Positions 57,923-64,000 of a stretch of 64,000 nt of DNA are shown piece by piece. The stretch is from positions 62,001 through 126,000 of the forward strand of contig JBKHXF010000018.1 of the NCBI GenBank assembly GCA_046566145.1, written 5' to 3'. This DNA is from JBKHXF01 sp046566145 (GTDB lineage: Bacteria; Actinomycetota; Nitriliruptoria; Nitriliruptorales; Nitriliruptoraceae). The translations under genes and the position numbers were made by a program. Every line of letters starts with the position of its first letter. The stretch's first letter is position 1. The notes under the pieces are model-generated. The model saw nothing but the letters and a program-made list of their open reading frames with translations, was not told the origin of the DNA and did no database searches.

Positions 57923-59439
57923 GCGGGGGTCCTGTCGGTGGGGAGCGTGCCGGCGGCGCGCTCGGCCAGGGCGGCGGCGGCCTCGACGCGGTCGTCGAAG
58001 GGGCGGACGACGCCGGCGGCCTCCTGCCCCGTCTCGTGGCCCTTGCCGGCGACGAGCACGACGTCGGCCTCGGCGGCGCGCGCGACGGCGGTGCGGATGG
58101 CGGCGCGACGGTCCGCCTGCACCACGACCTCCGCGGGGGCGCCGGCGGCCACGGCCTCCTCGGCTCCGGCCCGCACGGCGGCGAGGATCGCGTCGGGGTC
58201 CTCGCTGCGCGGGTTGTCGGACGTCAGCACGGCCAGGTCCGCCCGCGCCGCGACCGCGCCCATGAGCGGGCGCTTGCCACGGTCCCGGTCGCCGCCGCAC
58301 CCCACCACCACGTGGAGGCGGCCGGCGGGCGGCAGCGCCGCCCGCAGCTCGCCGACGACCCGCTCGAGCGCGTCGGGGGTGTGGGCGTAGTCGACGAAGA
58401 CGCGCGGACCCGCACCGGTCGGGCCATCCGGGCGGGTCACCTGCTCCAGCCGACCCGGGACCCCCGGACAGGCGGCGACGCCGGCGACGGCCGCGTCCGG
58501 CGCGACACCGGCGGCGACGGCGGCGAGCACCGCACACGCGGCGTTGGCGAGGTTGTGCCTCCCGAGCAGCCGGGTCGACAGCGGGAGGTCCCCGTCCGGG
58601 CCGCGCAGGACGCCGCGCACCCCGTCGAGGCCCGTCTCGACGTCGACCAGCCGGTGGTCGACCCCGTCGACCTCGCCGACGGTCGTCACGGGCACGGCGG
58701 CCTCCGCGGCCACCCGGGCACCGATCCCGTCCTCGGAGACCCACACCACGGCACGCTCGGCGAGGTCACCGGCGAAGAGGCGCTGCTTGGCGGCGAGGTA
58801 GGCCTCCATCGTCCCGTGGAAGTCGAGGTGGTCCTGGGTGAGGTTGGTGAAGACGCCGACCGCGAACCGGGTGCCGTCGACCCGGTGCAGCGCGAGCCCG
58901 TGGCTCGACACCTCCATCGCCACCACGTCGACGCCGCGCGCGTGCATCGTGGCGAGCAGGCGCTGCAGGTCGGTCGACTCCGGGGTGGTGCGCACGCCCG
59001 GCTCGGGCACGCCGTGCACCCGGGTCTCGATGGTCCCGATGACGCCGGTGCCGAGGCCGCCGGCGGCGGCCGCGGCCTCCACCAGGTAGGCGGTGGTGGT
59101 CTTGCCGTTGGTTCCGGTCACCCCGACGACCGCCAGCCGCTCGGCCGGGTGGCCGTGGACGCGGGCCGCCGCGGGACCCGCCGCCGCCCGCACGGAGGGG
59201 ACGCGGACCTGTGCCACGTCGAGGTCGAGCCAGCGCTCGACGAGCAGGGCGGGGGTGCCCGCGGCGACGGCGGCGGGCGCGTGGTCGTGGCCGTCGGTGA
59301 CCTCGCCGGGGATCGCGCAGAACAGGACCCCCGGTCCCGCCCGACGGGAGTCGTGCGTCACGTCGTCGACCGCGACGTCGGGGCCGCGGCGCTCGGCGTC
59401 ACCGAGCGCCGCGGCGAGCGCGGAGAGCGGGGTCGACAC
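57919..59439 (-). CDS. murE: UDP-MurNAc-dipeptide meso-diaminopimelate ligase
   Basis: A 506-residue Mur ligase adding the third peptide residue. 'DVTHDSRRAGPGVLFCAIPGEVTDG' and the P-loop 'VVGVTGTNGKTTTAYLVEAA' are clear. The specificity motif 'VLTSDNPRSEDP' contains DNPR, which selects meso-diaminopimelate rather than lysine, so the wall should be A1-gamma type or close. The GTG start has only a weak ribosome site but a possible TACGCT -10 about 44 bases ahead, so murE may also be transcribed on its own. Confidence 0.96.
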   Translation of the reverse strand: MSTPLSALAAALGDAERRGPDVAVDDVTHDSRRAGPGVLFCAIPGEVTDGHDHAPAAVAAGTPALLVERWLDLDVAQVRVPSVRAAAGPAAARVHGHPAERLAVVGVTGTNGKTTTAYLVEAAAAAGGLGTGVIGTIETRVHGVPEPGVRTTPESTDLQRLLATMHARGVDVVAMEVSSHGLALHRVDGTRFAVGVFTNLTQDHLDFHGTMEAYLAAKQRLFAGDLAERAVVWVSEDGIGARVAAEAAVPVTTVGEVDGVDHRLVDVETGLDGVRGVLRGPDGDLPLSTRLLGRHNLANAACAVLAAVAAGVAPDAAVAGVAACPGVPGRLEQVTRPDGPTGAGPRVFVDYAHTPDALERVVGELRAALPPAGRLHVVVGCGGDRDRGKRPLMGAVAARADLAVLTSDNPRSEDPDAILAAVRAGAEEAVAAGAPAEVVVQADRRAAIRTAVARAAEADVVLVAGKGHETGQEAAGVVRPFDDRVEAAAALAERAAGTLPTDRTPA

Positions 59440-59482
59440 GGCGGTCCGTGGGGTCTCGGGGGCGTGGGACGGCGTCCGGCGG

Positions 59483-59488
59483 AGCGTA
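59483..59488 (-). promoter_or_regulatory. Possible -10 element (TACGCT) for murE
   Basis: TACGCT lies in the 119-base gap between ftsI and murE, 44 bases before the murE start. The gap is unusual in this otherwise overlapping cluster. Confidence 0.3.
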
Positions 59489-59558
59489 ACGGCGGGCCTG
59501 CGGCCGACCGTGCAGCCCGGACGGGGTCGTCCGTCCGTCCGGGCACGTCCGCGGGCCC

Positions 59559-61604
59559 TCAGCCCGTGGTCCGGCGAGCCGTCGCGTCCGGGGTGGCCGG
59601 GACACCGGCGTCCGTGGGCCGGGCCCCTCCCGCGCCGGTCCCGCCGTCGACCACCGAGCGACCGTCGCCGCCGGCGGGCGCGCCCACGACCGGCGACGTC
59701 GGGGCCGTGGCGTCGGTGGCCGGGCCCTCGAGCGCCGCCGCCCGGGCGGCGGCCTCGGCCGCCCGGCGGGTCTCGGCGGCGTCACGCAGGGCGGCCTCGA
59801 GCGGCGCCCCCGGCGTGGTCGGTGCCACCCGGCGCTGCAGGAGGCTGAACTGCATGACCTCCGCGAACACGGGCGCGGCGACGATCCCGCCGTAGATCGG
59901 GTAGGGCTCGTCCACCATCACGGCCACGACGAGCTGGGGGTCCTCGGCCGGCGCCATGCCGACGAAGGACGCGATGTACTCGCCCGAGTAGCCGCGCCCG
60001 TCGACCAGCGGCTTGCGGGCCGTACCGGTCTTGCCGGCGACGGTGTAGCCGGGCACGGCGGCCCGGGTGCCGGTGCCGCGCTCGCCGGTGATGACCGTGG
60101 CGAGCATCTCACGGACCTGACGGGCGGTGCCCTCCGACACGATGCGTCGGGTCGCGCCCGGGTCCGACGGGGTCAGCCGTCCGTCCTCGCCGACGGTGCC
60201 GCGCAGGATGCGGGGCTGCGTCGCGATGCCGTCGTTGGCGAGCGTCGCGTAGAAGCTCGCGGTCTGGAGCAGCGTGGTCGCGACGCCCTGGCCGATGGCG
60301 ATGGTCGGCAGGGAGGTGCTCCACCACTGGTCGACCGGCAGGATGAGGCCGGGAGCCTCGCCCGGGAAGCCGACGCCGAGCCGCTGGCCGTAGCCGAAGC
60401 GCGCGAGGTACTCGGCCAGCCGCTCCTCCCCCAGCTCCTGCGCGACCATGATCGTGCCGACGTTGGAGGACTCCTGCATGACCTCGGTGAACGTCATCTC
60501 GACGGTGGGGTGGCGGTGCGAGTCGGTGAAGGTCTTGGTGCCGACCCGGATGTTGTCGGCCACGGTCATGACCGTCTCCGGGGTGACCACGCCCTCCTCG
60601 AGCGCGGCGGCGGCGGTGATGGCCTTCTGGACCGACCCCGGCTCGAACACGTCGGTCACCGCGCGGTTGCGGATGCGCTGGGGGTCGACCTGGCTGCGGT
60701 CGCCCGGGTCGAAGCCCGGCGCCGACGCCATGGCGAGCACGTCGCCGGTGGCGGCCTCCATCACCACGACGGACGCACCGACGGCGGAGAACGCCTCGAC
60801 GGCCTCCATGGCGGCGCGCTCGGCGACGTGCTGGATCTCGCGGTCGATGGTCAGCACGAGGTCGCTGCCGGCGACGGGCGGCGCGAGCTCGCGCACGCCC
60901 GAGGCGATGTCGAGGCCGCCGGGGGCGCGCTCGAGCACGAGCTGGCCGGGGCGACCGCGCAGGACTCCGTCGTGCTGGAACTCGAGCCCGTGCAGGCCGG
61001 CGCCGTCGATGTCGGTGAAGCCCACGATCTGCCCGGCCAGCGACCCGGCGGGGTACACCCGGCGCGGCTCCGTCAGCACCCCGATGCCGGGGAGCCCGAG
61101 CTCCCCGACGGCGCGGCCGACCTCCCGGTCGAGCTGGCGGCCGAGGTAGACGAAGTGCGCGTCGCGACGCAGCAGGGCCTCGAGCTCTCCGGCATCGCGG
61201 CCGAGCAGCGGCGCCAGCGTCGCCGCGACGGTGGCGGGGTCGGCGGCCGGCGGCTTGGTCAGCCCGTCGGGGGTCCGGGTCGGGCGGAAGGCCCGCGGGT
61301 CGGCGTAGACGGTCGCGGCGTCGACCGAGGTCGCGAGCACCTGCCCCTCACGGTCGTAGAGGCGGCCGCGGCGCGCCGGCAGCTCGATCGAGCGGGCCCG
61401 CTGTGCGACGCCACGCTCGGCGTACTCCTCCGCCCGCACGACCTGGACCTGGACGAGCCGGGCCGAGATGGCCGCCAGCGCGATGAGGTAGACCGCCAGG
61501 AGCCCGGCGATGCGTCGGGCCGCGGGCGTCCGCGGCAGCCGCAGCGGCCGCCGGCGGATGCGCGTCGCGTCGGTGTCGAGGCCCCGCTGCCCCGCCCGGG
61601 TCAC
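59559..61604 (-). CDS. ftsI: Septal class B penicillin-binding protein (FtsI/PBP3)
   Basis: A 681-residue transpeptidase that cross-links septal peptidoglycan. One membrane helix ('IAGLLAVYLIALAAISARLVQVQ', about 31-53) precedes the dimerisation domain ('ELPARRGRLYDREGQVLATS'). The penicillin-binding domain has the SxxK Ser in 'FEPGSVQKAITAAA', SxN in 'MQESSNVGTIM' and KTG in 'VAGKTGTARKP'. A C-terminal Ala/Thr/Pro tail of about 100 residues is extra. The GTG at 61604 overlaps the ftsL stop by a few bases' distance and has GGAG upstream. Confidence 0.96.
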   Translation of the reverse strand: MTRAGQRGLDTDATRIRRRPLRLPRTPAARRIAGLLAVYLIALAAISARLVQVQVVRAEEYAERGVAQRARSIELPARRGRLYDREGQVLATSVDAATVYADPRAFRPTRTPDGLTKPPAADPATVAATLAPLLGRDAGELEALLRRDAHFVYLGRQLDREVGRAVGELGLPGIGVLTEPRRVYPAGSLAGQIVGFTDIDGAGLHGLEFQHDGVLRGRPGQLVLERAPGGLDIASGVRELAPPVAGSDLVLTIDREIQHVAERAAMEAVEAFSAVGASVVVMEAATGDVLAMASAPGFDPGDRSQVDPQRIRNRAVTDVFEPGSVQKAITAAAALEEGVVTPETVMTVADNIRVGTKTFTDSHRHPTVEMTFTEVMQESSNVGTIMVAQELGEERLAEYLARFGYGQRLGVGFPGEAPGLILPVDQWWSTSLPTIAIGQGVATTLLQTASFYATLANDGIATQPRILRGTVGEDGRLTPSDPGATRRIVSEGTARQVREMLATVITGERGTGTRAAVPGYTVAGKTGTARKPLVDGRGYSGEYIASFVGMAPAEDPQLVVAVMVDEPYPIYGGIVAAPVFAEVMQFSLLQRRVAPTTPGAPLEAALRDAAETRRAAEAAARAAALEGPATDATAPTSPVVGAPAGGDGRSVVDGGTGAGGARPTDAGVPATPDATARRTTG

Positions 61605-61605
61605 C

Positions 61606-62061
61606 TCAGCGCTCCGCGGAGAGGACGGGCTTGAGCGGGTCCGCCGTCTCGCCGGAGTCGACGACGGCACCGTCCACGGCCCCGTCGGCCGGCAGCGCCC
61701 GGTCGACCAGCAGGTAGCGCGGGGACTCGGCGCGGATCATCCCGAGCTCGGCGGCGGCCCGCTCGATGCGGGCCGGGTCCTCGAGGCGGGCGACCTCGGC
61801 GACGAGCTCGCCGTAGCGCTGCTCGGCGTCGCGGACGGCCGTGTCGAGCTCCCTCGCCTCGACGGCGTGCCCGGCGGCGAGGGCGTTGATGGTCACCGTG
61901 CCGAACACCAGACCGGCAGCGAGCAGCATCGTCAGCAGCGCGAACAGCAGCGCGTGTCGCCGGCGCGGGGCCCGCACGACGCGCAGGTGGCGCCGGCGGC
62001 GCCCGCTCGGGTCGGCGACGGGGCGCAGCGCCGGTCGGGATGGGGAGGTCAGGGCGCTCAC
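61606..62061 (-). CDS. ftsL: FtsL-like division protein
   Basis: A 151-residue bitopic protein. A basic N terminus ('RRRRHLRVVRAPRRRH') precedes one helix ('ALLFALLTMLLAAGLVFGTVTINALAAG'), then an extracytoplasmic coiled coil ('AVEARELDTAVRDAEQRYGELVAEVARL') and the FtsL-type 'RAAAELGMIRAESPRYLLVD'. FtsL joins FtsQ and the FtsB-like protein to activate FtsW-FtsI. The GTG overlaps the rsmH stop as GTGA. The assignment rests on topology, motif and position between rsmH and ftsI. Confidence 0.88.
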   Translation of the reverse strand: MSALTSPSRPALRPVADPSGRRRRHLRVVRAPRRRHALLFALLTMLLAAGLVFGTVTINALAAGHAVEARELDTAVRDAEQRYGELVAEVARLEDPARIERAAAELGMIRAESPRYLLVDRALPADGAVDGAVVDSGETADPLKPVLSAER

Positions 62062-63116
62062 GGGTGTGTCGCCTCTCTCCGCGGGGCGGCATCGTGGGGT
62101 GGAGGGGGCAGGCGCCGGACGGCGCGCAGGCGCGCGGCCGAGGCCCGGGGGTTGGTCGCGAGCTCCTCGTCCGACGGCCGCTCGGGCCGGCGGACGAGGA
62201 GCTCGACGTCGGGGACGCGGCCGCAGGCGCACACCGGGAGATCCGGTGGGCAGATGCACCCGCGAGCCGCGTCGGTGAAGGCCCGCTTGACGATGCGGTC
62301 CTCCAGGCTGTGGTAGCTGAGCACGACCAGCACGCCACCGACCGCGAGCCGGTCGATGGCCTCGGGCAGGAGGCGCTCGAGGGCCTCGAGCTCGCCGTTC
62401 ACGGCGATGCGCAGGCCCTGGAAGGTGCGGGTCGCCGGGTGGCCACCGGTGCGACGGGCGGCCGCCGGGATGGCGCCGCGCACGACCTCGGCGAGGTCCG
62501 TGGTCCGCTCGAAGGGACGCTCGCGGCGCCGGTCGACGATGGCCCGGGCGATCCGGTCGGCGAAGCGCTCCTCGCCGTACACGGAGATGACGCGCCGCAG
62601 CTCGGCGGGCTCGGCGTGGTTGACGAGGTCGGCCGCCGTGGTGGCGGCGTCGGGCCCCATCCGCATGTCGAGGGGCCCGTCCTGGCGGTAGGAGAACCCG
62701 CGGTCGGCCTCGTCGACGTGCATGGAGGAGATGCCGAGGTCGAGCAGCATCGCCGCGACCGTGGGGACGCCGAGGGCGTCGAGCACGTCGCCGAGCGCGT
62801 CGAACCGCACCTGCGCGAGGTGGGTGGTGACCTCGGAGGGCAGCGTCGCGAGCCGGTGCGCGGCGAGCTCGTGCGCGTGGGGGTCGCGGTCGAGCCCGAC
62901 CAGCATCGCGTGCCCGAAGCGCCCGACGCGGTCGGTGAGCACGGCGTGGGCGTGCCCCGCCGCGCCGAGCGTGCCGTCCACGTAGGGACCGTCGGGCGCC
63001 GCGCCGAGCAGCTCGACCACGCGGTCGAGCAGCACGGGCACGTGCGGGGCCTCGGGGGCCACGGCGGTCTCCGGGTCGTGGGCGGCGTCCGGGCGGACGG
63101 GGACGAGGACGGTCAC
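62058..63116 (-). CDS. rsmH: 16S rRNA m4C1402 methyltransferase
   Basis: A 352-residue SAM enzyme that N4-methylates C1402 in 16S rRNA. Motifs: 'HVPVLLDRVVELLG', 'VDGTLGAAGHAHAVL' (SAM loop), 'LVGLDRDPHAHELAAHRL', 'LLDLGISSMHVDEADRGFSYRQDGPLDMRM', 'FQGLRIAVNGELEALERLLPEA' and 'VLSYHSLEDRIVKRAF'. The GTG overlaps the stop of the 79-residue gene as GTGA. The N terminus is about 20 residues longer than usual. Confidence 0.96.
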   Translation of the reverse strand: MTVLVPVRPDAAHDPETAVAPEAPHVPVLLDRVVELLGAAPDGPYVDGTLGAAGHAHAVLTDRVGRFGHAMLVGLDRDPHAHELAAHRLATLPSEVTTHLAQVRFDALGDVLDALGVPTVAAMLLDLGISSMHVDEADRGFSYRQDGPLDMRMGPDAATTAADLVNHAEPAELRRVISVYGEERFADRIARAIVDRRRERPFERTTDLAEVVRGAIPAAARRTGGHPATRTFQGLRIAVNGELEALERLLPEAIDRLAVGGVLVVLSYHSLEDRIVKRAFTDAARGCICPPDLPVCACGRVPDVELLVRRPERPSDEELATNPRASAARLRAVRRLPPPPHDAAPRREATHP

Positions 63117-63352
63117 GCGGCTTGCAGGCGGCGGCGGCGCCGGCGGCCGGCCACGAGCGGCGCGAGGTCGAGGGCGAGGACGCCGAGGGCGAGCTCGCGC
63201 AGCTCGCCGGAGAACTCGAGGATGGTCTCGAGCCGCGCGACGGCGTGGTCGCGCTCCGGTCCCTCGAGCAGGTCGATGGCCGCGAGCAGGTCGCTGATGG
63301 TGCGCAACGTGGTCCCCTCGTCGTGGGTGCGGGTGGCGTCGTGCCCGGTCAC
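63113..63352 (-). CDS. Small helical protein between mraZ and rsmH, 79 aa
   Basis: I do not recognise a named family. The product has a predicted helical body ('TISDLLAAIDLLEGPERDHAVARLETIL', 'SGELRELALGVLALDLAPL') and a basic tail 'RRRRRR'. Both ends overlap their neighbours as GTGA, which argues that it is a translated gene in the operon and not a chance frame. A small gene in this position could be a regulator or an RNA- or membrane-surface-binding protein; there is no direct evidence. Confidence 0.6.
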   Translation of the reverse strand: MTGHDATRTHDEGTTLRTISDLLAAIDLLEGPERDHAVARLETILEFSGELRELALGVLALDLAPLVAGRRRRRRLQAA

Positions 63353-63783
63353 TGGAGACCCCCGGCGAACTGGCCGAAGGGGCCGTCGAGCGAGGCGAAG
63401 GCCTCCTCGGCGATCTCCCGGTAGCTCTCCCAGGTCTCGCGGGCCCAGATCTCGACCTTCTCGTCCGCGCCGTTCACGGTGAGGTCCTTCTCGAGCCCGG
63501 CGTACTCCCGCAGGCGGGGGGGGATCGTCACGCGCCCCTGCGAGTCGGGCACCTCCTCGTGGGCCCCGGCCAGGAACACGCGCAGGTACGCGCGGGCGCG
63601 CTGGTCCTCGCGCGGGAGCGAGCGCAGCTCCTCCACGCGCCGCTCGAAGGCGGCCCGCGGGTAGACGTCGATGCAGCGCTCCTGCGACGGGGCGAACACG
63701 AGGCCGCCGGCGAGGCGCTCACGGAAGCGAGCCGGGAGGATGACCCGGCCCTTGTCGTCCAGCGTGTGCTGGTGCTCTCCCAT
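63349..63783 (-). CDS. mraZ: Transcriptional regulator MraZ
   Basis: A 144-residue protein of two AbrB-like (SpoVT/AbrB) repeats: 'GEHQHTLDDKGRVILPARFRERL' and 'EVPDSQGRVTIPPRLREYAGL', each holding the D-x-x-G-R motif. MraZ forms a ring and binds repeats in the promoter of its own division cluster. The ATG at 63783 matches the family start. There is no clear ribosome site, and a GTG two codons upstream is an alternative. First gene of the division and cell-wall cluster. Confidence 0.95.
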   Translation of the reverse strand: MGEHQHTLDDKGRVILPARFRERLAGGLVFAPSQERCIDVYPRAAFERRVEELRSLPREDQRARAYLRVFLAGAHEEVPDSQGRVTIPPRLREYAGLEKDLTVNGADEKVEIWARETWESYREIAEEAFASLDGPFGQFAGGLQ

Positions 63784-63821
63784 GAACACGAGTGCCGCTG
63801 CCCCGTCCGTCTCGCACCCCG

Positions 63822-63860
63822 CTCCACCACGGGATGGGAATGTCCTCCACTTCGCTCCAC
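63822..63860 (-). promoter_or_regulatory. GTGGAG repeats at the mraZ promoter (probable MraZ boxes)
   Basis: On the minus strand GTGGAG occurs at 63855-63860, 63845-63850 and 63822-63827. The first two are exactly 10 bases apart, one helical turn. They overlap or directly follow the -10 box. MraZ boxes in other bacteria are short G-rich direct repeats with 10-base periodicity. Confidence 0.55.
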
Positions 63861-63887
63861 GGTACGCCGCAACGTCCCCCACGTCAA
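63859..63887 (-). promoter_or_regulatory. Probable mraZ promoter (TTGACG-N17-TACCGT)
   Basis: Minus strand -35 TTGACG at 63882-63887, a 17-base spacer, and -10 TACCGT at 63859-63864. This is the best-formed promoter in the window. The expected start point near 63852 gives a leader of about 70 bases before the mraZ ATG. Confidence 0.7.
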
Positions 63888-63920
63888 CGCGTTCGGTCGA
63901 TCATCTGCCCGGCCAGGACG

Positions 63921-63950
63921 CCGAGAACGTCCACGGACGGCCGTTCTCGG
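63921..63950. terminator. Hairpin upstream of the mraZ promoter
   Basis: CCGAGAACG (63921-63929) and CGTTCTCGG (63942-63950) form a 9-bp perfect stem with a 12-base loop. It probably ends the transcript of a gene beyond the right edge. No gene is visible in the last 50 bases. Confidence 0.5.
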
Positions 63951-64000
63951 GCGGGGAGCGATGTGGAGCGGTGCCGGCACGACGACCCGGGACGACCACG

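Noticed and set aside
60300..61634. Plus-strand open frames opposite ftsI
   Set aside because: Composition is that of antisense frames and no ribosome sites are present; ftsI carries all three penicillin-binding motifs.

Overview
The window is very GC-rich (roughly three quarters G+C by eye), uses many GTG starts, and carries gene orders typical of Actinomycetota. These include a division and cell-wall cluster without ftsA but with sepF, yggT and a DivIVA/Wag31-type gene, a his-trp array, a PdtaR-like ANTAR regulator, a T-box in front of ileS and a eukaryote-like (type 2) IleS. MurE has the DNPR motif of enzymes that add meso-diaminopimelate. A deep-branching actinobacterium is my best guess (Nitriliruptoria or a relative); the class cannot be fixed from sequence reading alone.

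Layout. 1-6.1 kb: SRPBCC protein (cut by the window edge), Tag glycosylase, a hypothetical gene, a remnant of a DsbA-type gene directly behind polA, polA, a thioredoxin-TPR protein (CnoX type) and a hotdog thioesterase. 6.2-9.0 kb: an amino-acid ABC importer (binding protein, permease, ATPase) with hairpins between its genes. 9.1-11.3 kb: ANTAR regulator, coiled-coil protein, tRNA-Leu(CAA) and a secreted protein. 11.3-27.4 kb: trpA, trpB, trpC, trpE, hisI, hisF, hisA, hisH, hisB, hisC and hisD on the minus strand, broken by opposite-strand genes: a Met/His-rich cupredoxin lipoprotein, a zinc-ribbon protein and a coupled pair of membrane histidine kinases. 27.4-31.4 kb: a subtilisin-like protease with a C-terminal AGNWY repeat, followed by a PAS histidine kinase. 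31.5-38.7 kb: dnaE, a membrane protein, an RluA-family pseudouridine synthase, lspA, a DksA/TraR zinc finger and a small protein. 38.7-44.0 kb: T-box leader, ileS, an HETGH protein, and on the other strand a membrane-anchored lysine-rich helix-hairpin-helix protein. 44.1-63.9 kb: the division and cell-wall cluster, read leftward from mraZ to a DivIVA-family gene.

How the genes work together. The last 20 kb builds UDP-MurNAc-pentapeptide, lipid I and lipid II (murE, murF, mraY, murD, murG, murC, murB) and the septal machine (ftsL, ftsI, ftsW, ftsQ, ftsZ, sepF, DivIVA type). Most neighbours share 4-base GTGA or ATGA stop/start overlaps, so expression is probably translationally coupled from an mraZ promoter that has MraZ-type repeats on it. 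The his-trp array covers most of both pathways; hisG, hisE, trpD, trpG and trpF are not here, and HisA may be the bifunctional PriA form.

Least explained points: three histidine kinases that share one N-terminal membrane module but have no response regulator beside them; the protease-kinase pair; the membrane-anchored histone-H1-like HhH protein; the DsbA remnant fused to the end of polA; and the repeat at the hisD/hisC junction. I saw no CRISPR array, transposase, prophage or replication origin.
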